A DNA stretch of 5,028 bases, from contig JAJTHU010000243.1 in assembly GCA_021300055.1 (NCBI GenBank), forward strand, positions 1-5,028, read 5' to 3'. Positions 1-5,028 of this stretch are shown here, piece by piece; the stretch's first letter is position 1, and each line of letters begins with the position of its first letter. Source of the stretch: Nitrosomonadaceae bacterium. GTDB lineage: Bacteria; Pseudomonadota; Gammaproteobacteria; Burkholderiales; Usitatibacteraceae. Both the position numbers and the translations under genes were made by a program. The notes beneath the pieces are model-generated. The model was not told the DNA's origin and made no database searches. It saw nothing but the letters and a program-made list of their open reading frames with translations.

Positions 1-681
1 GACAAATCGCTCACCAAAAAGCCCGGCGTGTGCAGCACCGAGCCGAGTCTTTCGTTGCTCGATCCGCCGAACGATCCGGAAGCATTCCGTCGCGTTCGAC
101 CTGGCCTCACACTAGAGCTTGACGTCAACGGCGCACCGGTCAGTTTCTTGAACGTGCACCTGAAGGCAGGTTGTGCGAGTGTCAATGACAGCAACCCGCG
201 CTTTCCGGGCCGGTTGCTCGATGACTCGTCCGAGGCGTGCGAAGTGCTGAATCGCCAGGTCGCGCCGCTGGAGGATTGGATTGAGCGCACCGCCGCGCGT
301 TCGCCACGTTTCGTGTGGCTCGGTGATTTCAACCGCCGCATCGACGACGAGCAAACGATGGCCATCGCTAAAGACAAAGTGCGCGCAGACGGGAGCGATC
401 CGGCAAGTCCAAACAAAGTAGTCGCCAACGGAAAAGTTAATACGCGATATCTTTGGCAGGAACTATCTGACGGTTCCCCGATGTTGCATCAGATCCCGCT
501 GTCGACCAGCGAGGGCGGCTGCAAGGGCTTCCAAGGGCTCGATCACATTGTGATCAGCGATGCACTCAAGCGCCTCAACATGGGCACGATCGTCTCGAAA
601 AAAATCGGTGTGGCGGAAGCGCCAGGACAAACCATCGAGACTAGCGACCACTGCCCGCGCGTGGCGCAACTGCGCTTTTGA
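1..681 (+). CDS. Endonuclease/exonuclease/phosphatase (EEP) family protein, C-terminal part
   Basis: This is the 3' portion of a gene that begins upstream: the reading frame is open from base 1 and ends at TGA 679-681, so the GTG at base 28 is not taken as the start. Numbering residues from base 1, the visible 226 residues carry the C-terminal motifs of the EEP (DNase I/ExoIII-like) metal-dependent phosphoesterase fold: FLNVHLKAGC (about 49-58), WLGDFNRRID (106-115, the GDFN metal/phosphate motif), LDHIVIS (180-186) and SDHCP (215-219, with the general catalytic His). Family members cleave phosphodiester bonds in nucleic acids or remove phosphate from lipids and small molecules; the substrate cannot be read from this sequence. 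Several cysteines (for example in KAGC and in GGCKG) could form disulfides in an exported enzyme, but the signal-peptide region lies outside the window. It converges on the ClpX-like gene, with no sign of functional linkage. Confidence 0.85.
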   Translation, partial: DKSLTKKPGVCSTEPSLSLLDPPNDPEAFRRVRPGLTLELDVNGAPVSFLNVHLKAGCASVNDSNPRFPGRLLDDSSEACEVLNRQVAPLEDWIERTAARSPRFVWLGDFNRRIDDEQTMAIAKDKVRADGSDPASPNKVVANGKVNTRYLWQELSDGSPMLHQIPLSTSEGGCKGFQGLDHIVISDALKRLNMGTIVSKKIGVAEAPGQTIETSDHCPRVAQLRF

Positions 682-685
682 ATAA

Positions 686-704
686 CTGAGGGCGATTAGC
701 TCAG
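686..704. terminator. Possible weak hairpin between convergent genes
   Basis: CTGAG (686-690) and CTCAG (700-704) form a 5-bp stem with a 9-base loop. It spans the 14-base gap between the two convergent stop codons and runs into the 3' end of the minus-strand gene. A shared bidirectional terminator would fit this position. However, the stem is short and neither strand has a clear U-tract after it; on the minus strand only TTATTC follows. The structure is seen; the function is a weak inference. Confidence 0.2.
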
Positions 705-1766
705 CTTGGCGTCTTCAAACAGCGAAACAAATTCGACGCGCTTAATGTCGTTGCGCTCGGGCAGAACGTAGAGCACGGGCGCCAGCATTTCTTCGAAGAT
801 GCCGCGCAGACTGCGCGCGCCGACCTTGTACTCAGCGGCGAGCGAAGCGATTTCTTCAAATACGCGTGGGCCGATCACTAACTCGGCACCTTCGCGCTTG
901 AGCACTTCGCGGAACTGGTTGTAGAGGCAGTTTTTCGGCTCGGTCATGATCTTGACCAGCATCGCCTGTGACAGCGGTTGCAGACTCGCCACCACCGGCA
1001 AGCGGCCGGTGAACTCGGGAATCAGTCCATAGGCAATCAGGTCGGTGGGCTTAACACGCGAGTTCAACCGATCGAGGATTTTCTGGTTGTTGCCATCGGT
1101 GAGCGAAATGAAGCCGTAGGCCTTGCTGTTGGCAATAACGGCCTCGAGCCCCACAAATGCGCCACCGCAGATAAACAGAATGTTGGCGGTATCAATCGTC
1201 TGTCCGCTGGGCAGCTTTACCAGCGAGCCTTCCATGATCTTCAGCAAAGAATGCTGCACGCTTTCGCCAGAGGTTGCGCGTGTGGCGGGATCGGCTGCCT
1301 TGAGCTTGTCGATTTCGTCGATGAATACGATGCCGCGTTCTGCGCGCGCGACATCACCTTCGGCCTTGTTGAGGAGTCGCTGCAAGATGGCTTCGATTTC
1401 TTCGTTTACATACTTGGTCTGCGCAAATGATGTGGCGTCAGCGGTGACGAATGGCACCTGAATGGCACGAGACAGCGTCTCACAGAGCAGGGTTTTGCCG
1501 GAGCCAGTTGGTCCAATCAACAACACGTTGCTCTTGCCGAGCGCTATTCCTCCCGAGTCGGGCAGCGCAATCTTGCGGTAGTGCTGGTAAACCACCACGG
1601 CGAGCGCCCGTTTCGCCTCGTCCTGGCCGATAACGTATTGATCGAGATAGCGGGTAATCGCCTGTGGGGTCAGCTTGCCTTTGGCTTGCGCGTTGGTCGT
1701 GGCAGGTGTCGCTGCGGGCGCGGTGGCAGATGTAGGAGCGGGTCCGGGTGTGGTGGGCGTGGTCAT
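696..1766 (-). CDS. ClpX-like AAA+ ATPase lacking the zinc-binding domain (specialised ClpX paralogue)
   Basis: The 356-aa protein aligns with the AAA+ core of ClpX from the DQYVIGQDEAKRALAV block (about 42-57) to the sensor-2 helix. ATPase residues are intact: Walker A GPTGSGKT (85-92), Walker B IVFIDEID (146-153), arginine finger in FTGRLPVV (R255) and sensor-2 GAR (316-318). ClpX is a hexameric unfoldase that threads proteins into ClpP. Differences from canonical ClpX (about 420 aa): no N-terminal Cys4 zinc domain, replaced by about 29 Pro/Ala/Thr-rich residues; pore-1 GYVG replaced by KYVN (118-121); the RKH-loop region is cut to LPSGQTIDT (185-193); the IGF ClpP-binding tripeptide reads YGF (217-219); and the C-terminal tail is short. 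ATP-driven remodelling is likely, whereas ClpP docking and ssrA-type recognition are doubtful. The start is the only ATG before the conserved core; its Shine-Dalgarno is weak (AGG close to the ATG). A pipeline may call it clpX; I leave the symbol blank because it is probably not the housekeeping copy. It is divergent from CNBD-A. Confidence 0.88.
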   Translation of the reverse strand: MTTPTTPGPAPTSATAPAATPATTNAQAKGKLTPQAITRYLDQYVIGQDEAKRALAVVVYQHYRKIALPDSGGIALGKSNVLLIGPTGSGKTLLCETLSRAIQVPFVTADATSFAQTKYVNEEIEAILQRLLNKAEGDVARAERGIVFIDEIDKLKAADPATRATSGESVQHSLLKIMEGSLVKLPSGQTIDTANILFICGGAFVGLEAVIANSKAYGFISLTDGNNQKILDRLNSRVKPTDLIAYGLIPEFTGRLPVVASLQPLSQAMLVKIMTEPKNCLYNQFREVLKREGAELVIGPRVFEEIASLAAEYKVGARSLRGIFEEMLAPVLYVLPERNDIKRVEFVSLFEDAKLS

Positions 1767-1888
1767 GGCCTGATGTTACTGCAATGCAGCACGCTATCGT
1801 GTGTACGGCCTCGGCGGTGGTGCTAGAGTGCACGCTCGCGGCCACATCTGACCGCCCACTAGTCAAGGTTGCCGACATCGGAATGCAA
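1767..1888. promoter_or_regulatory. Divergent intergenic region with small palindromes
   Basis: These 122 bases separate the start codons of the ClpX-like gene (minus) and CNBD-A (plus), so they should carry both promoters. Visible elements are a palindrome CTGCA-A-TGCAG (1779-1789), an adjacent CACG-CTAT-CGTG inverted repeat (1790-1801), and GTGCAC (1828-1833). A possible extended -10 for the plus strand is TGCTAGAGT (1821-1829, four of six matches to TATAAT), without a convincing -35. I could not identify a promoter for the minus strand. The two inverted repeats lie 13-35 bases upstream of the ClpX-like start codon, where a repressor site or a 5'-UTR structure would act. Function is inferred from position only. 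Confidence 0.4.
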
Positions 1889-2854
1889 ATGGCGACGAAA
1901 CCTACGGATGATGATTCGTCAAGCTTCATACCCTTCAAGAAGGGTGTGGGCCATTACGACGCTAACGAGGCGATTACGTTCTTCAAGCGCTATGGCAAGG
2001 CGGAGAAGTTCGCTGCTGAAGCGCTCATCTTTCAGCAGAACGAAAAGTCGAACAAGCAAAGCTTGTTCAATAAACCTGTAACCAAAGCGCTCACGACCCC
2101 GCTTGCGGAATCATTGTTTGCCCGCAAGCATGTGCACCGCATGTACCTCCTTACAGAGGGCGAAGTGATTTTGTCCGATGAGGGTGCGCTCGAAGAGATT
2201 GCGGGCCCGGGCGACGTCTTCGGGGAAATGGCGGTGCTGAGCGAAATTCCCGACGTTGATACGCCGGCGCGACGCACGGCTACTGCAAAGACAAAAACGG
2301 CGGTCACCTGCTATTCGCTTGATGGCGACGAAGTGCAAAAAGGCTTGGCCAAGCGCCCTGAGTTCGCGCTGATGCTGATGAGCGTCATGTTTGAGCGGCT
2401 GCGCACACAAGTCGATCGACTGTCGCGCCGGCCAAGCGATGCCAAGCATCATTCCAATCGCATGGAAGCGATTTTTGATAAGAGCATCATGAAGGCGTTG
2501 CGCGAGCGCTTGGGGCACAACTCTGTGGTGCACTTTCGAGCTGAGGATCGCATCCTTAAGGAAGGTAGTCTCGGTAGCACGATGTACGTGGTCACCGAGG
2601 GAGAAGTCGCTGTCGCGGTTGGACGCCGCATCGTTGAGAAAATGGGACCAGGCGGCGTGTTTGGTGAGATGGCTCTGGTCGATGGGCTGCCGCGCGCGGC
2701 AACGGCAGTAGCCCGCACCGAGTGTGCGCTACTTTCGATGAGTCGTCCGCAGTTGGTTTCGCTAATTGAGTCTGACCCGGTCATCGGCATGGCCATGATG
2801 CGTGCCGTTGCCGAGCGCCTTCGCTATATGAACGCACTATTGGCAAAAAAATAA
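1889..2854 (+). CDS. Tandem cyclic-nucleotide-binding-domain protein without HTH (CNBD-A)
   Basis: The 321-aa protein has two CAP-family effector domains and no DNA-binding domain. Domain 1 spans about 28-180, with HRMYLLTEGEV (83-93), the phosphate-binding cassette (PBC) FGEMAV (111-116) and R129-T-A, followed by a C-helix with PEFALMLMSVM (157-167). Domain 2 spans about 195-321, with STMYVVTEGEV (230-240), a canonical PBC FGEMALVDGLPRAATA (258-273; key E260 and R269), and a C-helix ending in AERLRYMNALL. The conserved Glu/Arg pair in domain 2 predicts cAMP or cGMP binding. Domain 1 has a longer PBC and a large loop after KQSLFNK (56-62). ATG 1889 was chosen because GGA (1880-1882) sits six bases upstream and the length then matches the paralogue at 3983; ATG 1883, two codons earlier, is also possible. 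The frame stays open back to GTG 1748, but that would overlap the divergent gene. No signal peptide, so probably cytoplasmic. With no HTH, it likely acts through a protein partner, which I cannot identify. Confidence 0.88.
   Translation: MATKPTDDDSSSFIPFKKGVGHYDANEAITFFKRYGKAEKFAAEALIFQQNEKSNKQSLFNKPVTKALTTPLAESLFARKHVHRMYLLTEGEVILSDEGALEEIAGPGDVFGEMAVLSEIPDVDTPARRTATAKTKTAVTCYSLDGDEVQKGLAKRPEFALMLMSVMFERLRTQVDRLSRRPSDAKHHSNRMEAIFDKSIMKALRERLGHNSVVHFRAEDRILKEGSLGSTMYVVTEGEVAVAVGRRIVEKMGPGGVFGEMALVDGLPRAATAVARTECALLSMSRPQLVSLIESDPVIGMAMMRAVAERLRYMNALLAKK
2050..2068. repeat. Perfect 8-bp inverted repeat inside CNBD-A
   Basis: GAACAAGC (2050-2057) and GCTTGTTC (2061-2068) are perfect reverse complements separated by AAA, making a compact hairpin in the message. 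It falls in the codons for SNKQSLF in the first CNBD, directly before the loop that is longer in this paralogue. The paralogue encodes a similar peptide without the repeat. It may be a by-product of codon choice. Confidence 0.5.
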
Positions 2855-2891
2855 CCTCGGCTTGGTCAGCGGGGCCGGGGTCGGCGGGATT

Positions 2892-2917
2892 AGGCAATGG
2901 CCGCGCGCCTCTTTTTT
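2892..2917 (+). terminator. Weak terminator-like element after CNBD-A
   Basis: AGGC (2892-2895) can pair with GCCT (2907-2910), and the sequence then runs directly into CTTTTTT (2911-2917). The U-tract is good but the stem has only four base pairs around an 11-base loop, so it would be a poor intrinsic terminator. If active, it would separate or attenuate transcription between CNBD-A and the VOC gene. Confidence 0.2.
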
Positions 2918-2934
2918 GGGAATAACGCGGTTGC

Positions 2935-2940
2935 AAGGAG
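2935..2940 (+). promoter_or_regulatory. Strong ribosome binding site of the VOC gene
   Basis: AAGGAG lies six bases before ATG 2947. It is the clearest Shine-Dalgarno sequence in the window and fixes the start of the VOC protein. The other plus-strand genes have much weaker sites, so this small protein may be translated more efficiently than its neighbours. Confidence 0.75.
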
Positions 2941-2946
2941 ACGAAG

Positions 2947-3327
2947 ATGATTGGATATGTCTGTGTTGGAACGAACGATCTGCCACGTGCGACGAAGTTT
3001 TACGATGAGTTGCTTGCTGTGATTGGCGCCAAACGCCTGATGGAGTTCGAGCGCGGCTACGCGTGGGGCGTCAGCATGGATCAGCCGGCATTTTCGGTCG
3101 TTACCCCCTTTGATCAACAGCCGGCCACTGTGGGTAACGGCGTGATGATCGCGTTCGTGGTGGACAGCAAGGACAAAGTCGCCGCACTGCACAAAAAAGC
3201 GCTTGAAATTGGGGCAAAAGACGAGGGCGCCGTGGGTCCGCGCGGACCGGGCTTTTATGCGGGATACTTTCGTGATCTGGACGGCAATAAGCTCAATGTT
3301 TTTTGCATGGGGCCGCATGCCGCTTAA
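2947..3327 (+). CDS. VOC superfamily (glyoxalase/bleomycin-resistance fold) protein
   Basis: The 126-aa protein is the size of a single vicinal-oxygen-chelate (VOC) unit with two beta-alpha-beta-beta-beta modules. Module 1 opens with YVCVGTNDLPRATKFYDELL (4-23), the typical VOC strand plus the 'DL.RA..FYD' helix. Module 2 has MIAFVVDSKDKVAALHKKAL (67-86) and ends with YFRDLDGNKLNVF (107-119). Metal-binding VOC enzymes usually have His/Gln in strand 1, a His opening module 2 and Glu in 'DGNxxE'. Here these positions look like Y4, M67 and N117, so a typical metal centre is unlikely and the glyoxalase I reaction should not be assumed. No signal peptide; probably a cytosolic dimer. Substrate unknown. 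The start follows a strong AAGGAG site. It lies 92 bases after CNBD-A and 48 bases before the secreted-protein gene, possibly cotranscribed. Confidence 0.88.
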   Translation: MIGYVCVGTNDLPRATKFYDELLAVIGAKRLMEFERGYAWGVSMDQPAFSVVTPFDQQPATVGNGVMIAFVVDSKDKVAALHKKALEIGAKDEGAVGPRGPGFYAGYFRDLDGNKLNVFCMGPHAA

Positions 3328-3375
3328 TCGTTGCCGCCAATTTGCGCGACGTGTACTGAAATTGGGATAGAACAC

Positions 3376-3915
3376 ATGCTTAGATTCATCGCTGTCGGAA
3401 TGTTGCTGATTTGGGCGACCGACTCTGTGGCAAGTGAAGCCGCATTGCGGAATTGCCGCACGATTGCAGATAGCGCGCAGCGCCTCGCTTGTTACGACAG
3501 CATCAACCTGCCCGCAGTGGGCACACCGGCTCCCGTTCCCCCTTCGGCGCGTGGTGCGCAGGCGGGTAATGGGGTGCAAGGCGCGACTTCAGCCAGCACT
3601 GAGCGCGCGCCGCGTCCTCAGGCCCCCACAGCGGCACCTACCGCTTCTGATCGCGCAGAATTTGGACTCCCCGCCAGACCCACGGCACCAAATATTGAGC
3701 GAATTGAATCGCGCATAAAGGGCCGTTTGGTGAATTGGCAGCAAGGAACGCGCTTTCGTCTTGAGAATGGCCAAGTCTGGCAAGTGACAGACGATAGTCG
3801 CGGATGGTGCGAGTGCGATAACCCTCGTGTCATTGTGTCTCGTGGAGCGTTCGGCACGTACTTCCTCGAGATCGAGGGCAAGGGCAATGCACCCCGCGTG
3901 CGCCGTATCGAGTGA
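3376..3915 (+). CDS. Secreted/periplasmic protein with N-terminal CRxI..RLACYD motif, function unknown
   Basis: From ATG 3376 the 179-aa product begins with a short Sec-type signal peptide: R3, a hydrophobic stretch FIAVGMLLIWA (4-14), then SVA|S with likely cleavage near residue 19. I chose this start over the codon at 3331 because it places the signal peptide at the N-terminus and has GGGA (3364-3367) eight bases upstream. The mature part has three sections. First is a Cys motif NCRTIADSAQRLACYDSI (26-43; C27 and C39), a pattern I recall at the N-terminus of many proteobacterial exported proteins, often annotated as hypothetical. Second is a Pro/Ala-rich, low-complexity linker (about 46-106). 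Third is a compact C-terminal domain, about 107-179, with GRLVNWQQGTRFRLENGQVW, a WCEC cysteine pair (C145, C147) and RGAFGTYFLEIEG. The C-terminal pattern suggests a small beta domain. I assign no function. It sits between two genes for probably cytoplasmic proteins. Confidence 0.8.
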   Translation: MLRFIAVGMLLIWATDSVASEAALRNCRTIADSAQRLACYDSINLPAVGTPAPVPPSARGAQAGNGVQGATSASTERAPRPQAPTAAPTASDRAEFGLPARPTAPNIERIESRIKGRLVNWQQGTRFRLENGQVWQVTDDSRGWCECDNPRVIVSRGAFGTYFLEIEGKGNAPRVRRIE

Positions 3916-3982
3916 TCTTGCTGATCGGTTGCGCCCTGCAAACGTTCCCGCATTGACGCAAAAGATTCGGTAACCGTCCCAC

Positions 3983-4960
3983 ATGTCTGACGACGATTTC
4001 GACTTCACAAAACCCGCGCCATCGCCGTCCGGTGGCGCTCCTGCCTCTGTGCCCGCGCCGGCTACTGCGCCCGCTGCGCCATCGGCGCCGTTCAAGCCGG
4101 CAATCAGCAAATTTTACGATGCTGTTGTGGCGGAGAAGTTTTTCCGTGAGGCCGGGCGCGCTGAATCCCTGCCAGCAGGTACGGTCATCTTCGAGGAAGG
4201 CGAAAAGTCAGGCAAGCAGGGACTATTTGGCAAACGTGTGATTCACCGCATGTACCTGTTTACCAGTGGCGATGTTGCTCTCACGGCGGGCGGTAAGCCA
4301 CTCGACACCGTGAAAGCCGGAGAGGTGTTCGGTGAGATGGCGGTGATCAGCGAGATCCCAGGGATGACCACGATCGCTGCACGCAGTGCGACCGCGACGA
4401 CCAAATCCGACTGCGCTGGTTATTCGCTGGATGGCACAGAAATGCAGGCGGGTTTGTCGCGCACGCCAGAGTTTGCGCTCATGCTGATGAGCGTGATGCT
4501 CGATCGGTTGCGCTTTGTCGCTGCGCGACTCGCTATGCGCAAAGGGGCCAAAGCGACAGGAGCCGTGCGAGCGCTAAGTCCGTTCACGCCGGAGATGTTG
4601 CAAGAGCTTGAGGACAAGCTCAAGCGCGCCACTGTGCTTCGACTTGAAGACGGTGCGAGCATCATGCGCGAAGGAGATGTCGGGTCGAGCATGTATGTCG
4701 TTTTGAGTGGCCTCGTTGAGATCTCTATCCGTGGCGCTGTCGTCGAGACGGCTTCGCTTGGCGCGGCGTTTGGCGAAATGGCTGTCGTTGATCAGTCGCC
4801 GCGTGCGGCGAGTGCAGTCGCGCGGGGGAGCGTGAAGTTGCTCGCGATTAACCGCGTCGGTCTCATGCAGTTGGTAAAGAGCGAACCTGCTGTGGGCATG
4901 GCGCTGATGCGCTCCATGGCGGAGCGGTTGCGGCGCATGAACACAATGCTGGCCCAATAG
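3983..4960 (+). CDS. Tandem cyclic-nucleotide-binding-domain protein without HTH (CNBD-B, paralogue of CNBD-A)
   Basis: The 325-aa protein has the same plan as CNBD-A. An acidic start, MSDDDFDF, is followed by a Pro/Ala-rich segment (about 11-40). Domain 1 spans about 43-185, with IHRMYLFTSGDV (87-98), PBC residues FGEMAV (116-121) and R134-S-A, and C-helix PEFALMLMSVM (162-172). Domain 2 spans about 203-325, with SSMYVVLSGLVEI (235-247), a canonical PBC FGEMAVVDQSPRAASA (263-278; E265, R274), and an ending AERLRRMNTML. Glu and Arg of the binding cassette are present in both domains, although domain 1 has seven extra residues between them. No HTH follows either C-helix, so transcription-factor activity is unlikely; a regulatory-subunit role is inferred. 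The ATG at 3983 has a poor Shine-Dalgarno. TTGACG (3953-3958) resembles a -35 box, but no -10 follows before the start codon. Shared blocks with CNBD-A (HRMYL, FGEMAV, SEIP, YSLDG, PEFALMLMSVM, PRAA) show duplication. No signal peptide. Confidence 0.88.
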   Translation: MSDDDFDFTKPAPSPSGGAPASVPAPATAPAAPSAPFKPAISKFYDAVVAEKFFREAGRAESLPAGTVIFEEGEKSGKQGLFGKRVIHRMYLFTSGDVALTAGGKPLDTVKAGEVFGEMAVISEIPGMTTIAARSATATTKSDCAGYSLDGTEMQAGLSRTPEFALMLMSVMLDRLRFVAARLAMRKGAKATGAVRALSPFTPEMLQELEDKLKRATVLRLEDGASIMREGDVGSSMYVVLSGLVEISIRGAVVETASLGAAFGEMAVVDQSPRAASAVARGSVKLLAINRVGLMQLVKSEPAVGMALMRSMAERLRRMNTMLAQ

Positions 4961-5028
4961 CAATGGGATGGACCCCTCCTCACCTAAACGGCATCTAGTG
5001 CCAGGCTGGAAGTGTGTGAACCCAGTCA

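Noticed and set aside
978..1430. Plus-strand open frame of 150 codons inside the ClpX-like gene
   Set aside because: It is antisense to conserved AAA+ motifs and has no family features or ribosome binding site of note.
1748..1888. Upstream extension of CNBD-A to GTG 1748
   Set aside because: It would overlap the start of the divergent ClpX-like gene, adds residues with no counterpart in the paralogue, and has no better ribosome binding site than ATG 1889.
1480..1938. Minus-strand open frame of 152 codons across the divergent region
   Set aside because: It is out of frame with the well-supported ClpX-like gene, and its translation shows no recognisable motif.
2855..2880. CCTCGG/CCGGGG stem directly after the CNBD-A stop codon
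   Set aside because: The six-base-pair stem includes a G-U pair and a 14-base loop, and no U-tract follows it, so it is not an intrinsic terminator.
3331..3375. Earlier start for the secreted protein at 3331
   Set aside because: It would put 15 extra residues, including two cysteines, in front of a normal signal peptide. ATG 3376 has a plausible GGGA site and gives a standard N-terminus.
2890..3579. Minus-strand open frame of 229 codons antisense to the VOC and secreted-protein genes
   Set aside because: The plus-strand genes have clear family motifs, a signal peptide and a ribosome binding site. The antisense product is Arg/His-rich with no domain, as expected for a shadow frame in GC-rich DNA.
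3953..3982. TTGACG as a -35 box for a separate CNBD-B promoter
   Set aside because: No -10-like hexamer lies at 16-18 bases' spacing, and a start site would fall within the coding region.
3589..4110. Minus-strand open frame of 173 codons spanning the secreted-protein and CNBD-B genes
   Set aside because: Its Gly/Ala-rich start mirrors the Pro/Ala-rich coding regions on the plus strand; no independent evidence supports it.
4961..5028. Terminal 68 bases after CNBD-B
   Set aside because: No open frame, hairpin with U-tract or repeat could be supported before the window ends.

Overview
This window reads as proteobacterial chromosome, most likely from a betaproteobacterium. That is an inference from the moderately high GC, the dense layout and the protein families; no rRNA, tRNA or plasmid marker settles it. 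I see no tRNA, rRNA, CRISPR array, insertion sequence or phage gene. It holds six genes: four complete ones on the plus strand, one plus-strand gene cut by the window's left edge, and one minus-strand gene.

Left part (1-1766): the 3' end of an endonuclease/exonuclease/phosphatase (EEP) family gene converges, with a 14-base gap, on a minus-strand gene for a ClpX-like AAA+ ATPase. The ATPase keeps the complete ATP-hydrolysis machinery of ClpX. It has lost the N-terminal zinc-binding domain and the RKH loop, and its GYVG pore-1 loop (now KYVN) and IGF ClpP-docking loop (now YGF) are altered. It is therefore probably a specialised paralogue rather than the housekeeping ClpX.

Middle and right part (1767-4960): a 122-base divergent intergenic region separates the ATPase from four plus-strand genes. 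In order these are a tandem cyclic-nucleotide-binding-domain protein (CNBD-A), a small VOC/glyoxalase-fold protein, a secreted protein with an N-terminal Cys motif, and a second tandem CNBD protein (CNBD-B). The gaps are 92, 47-48 and 67 bases, so an operon is possible but not proven. CNBD-A and CNBD-B are paralogues of almost equal length (321 and 325 aa). Each has two CNBDs and no helix-turn-helix, so they resemble tandem-CNBD regulatory subunits more than Crp/Fnr transcription factors.

How the genes might work together (inference): the unit worth noting is a ClpX-like unfoldase with rewired substrate and protease contacts, divergent from one of a pair of DNA-binding-less cyclic-nucleotide sensors. 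A ligand-controlled remodelling system is conceivable, but only adjacency supports it. The last 68 bases (4961-5028) hold no gene or hairpin that I can support.
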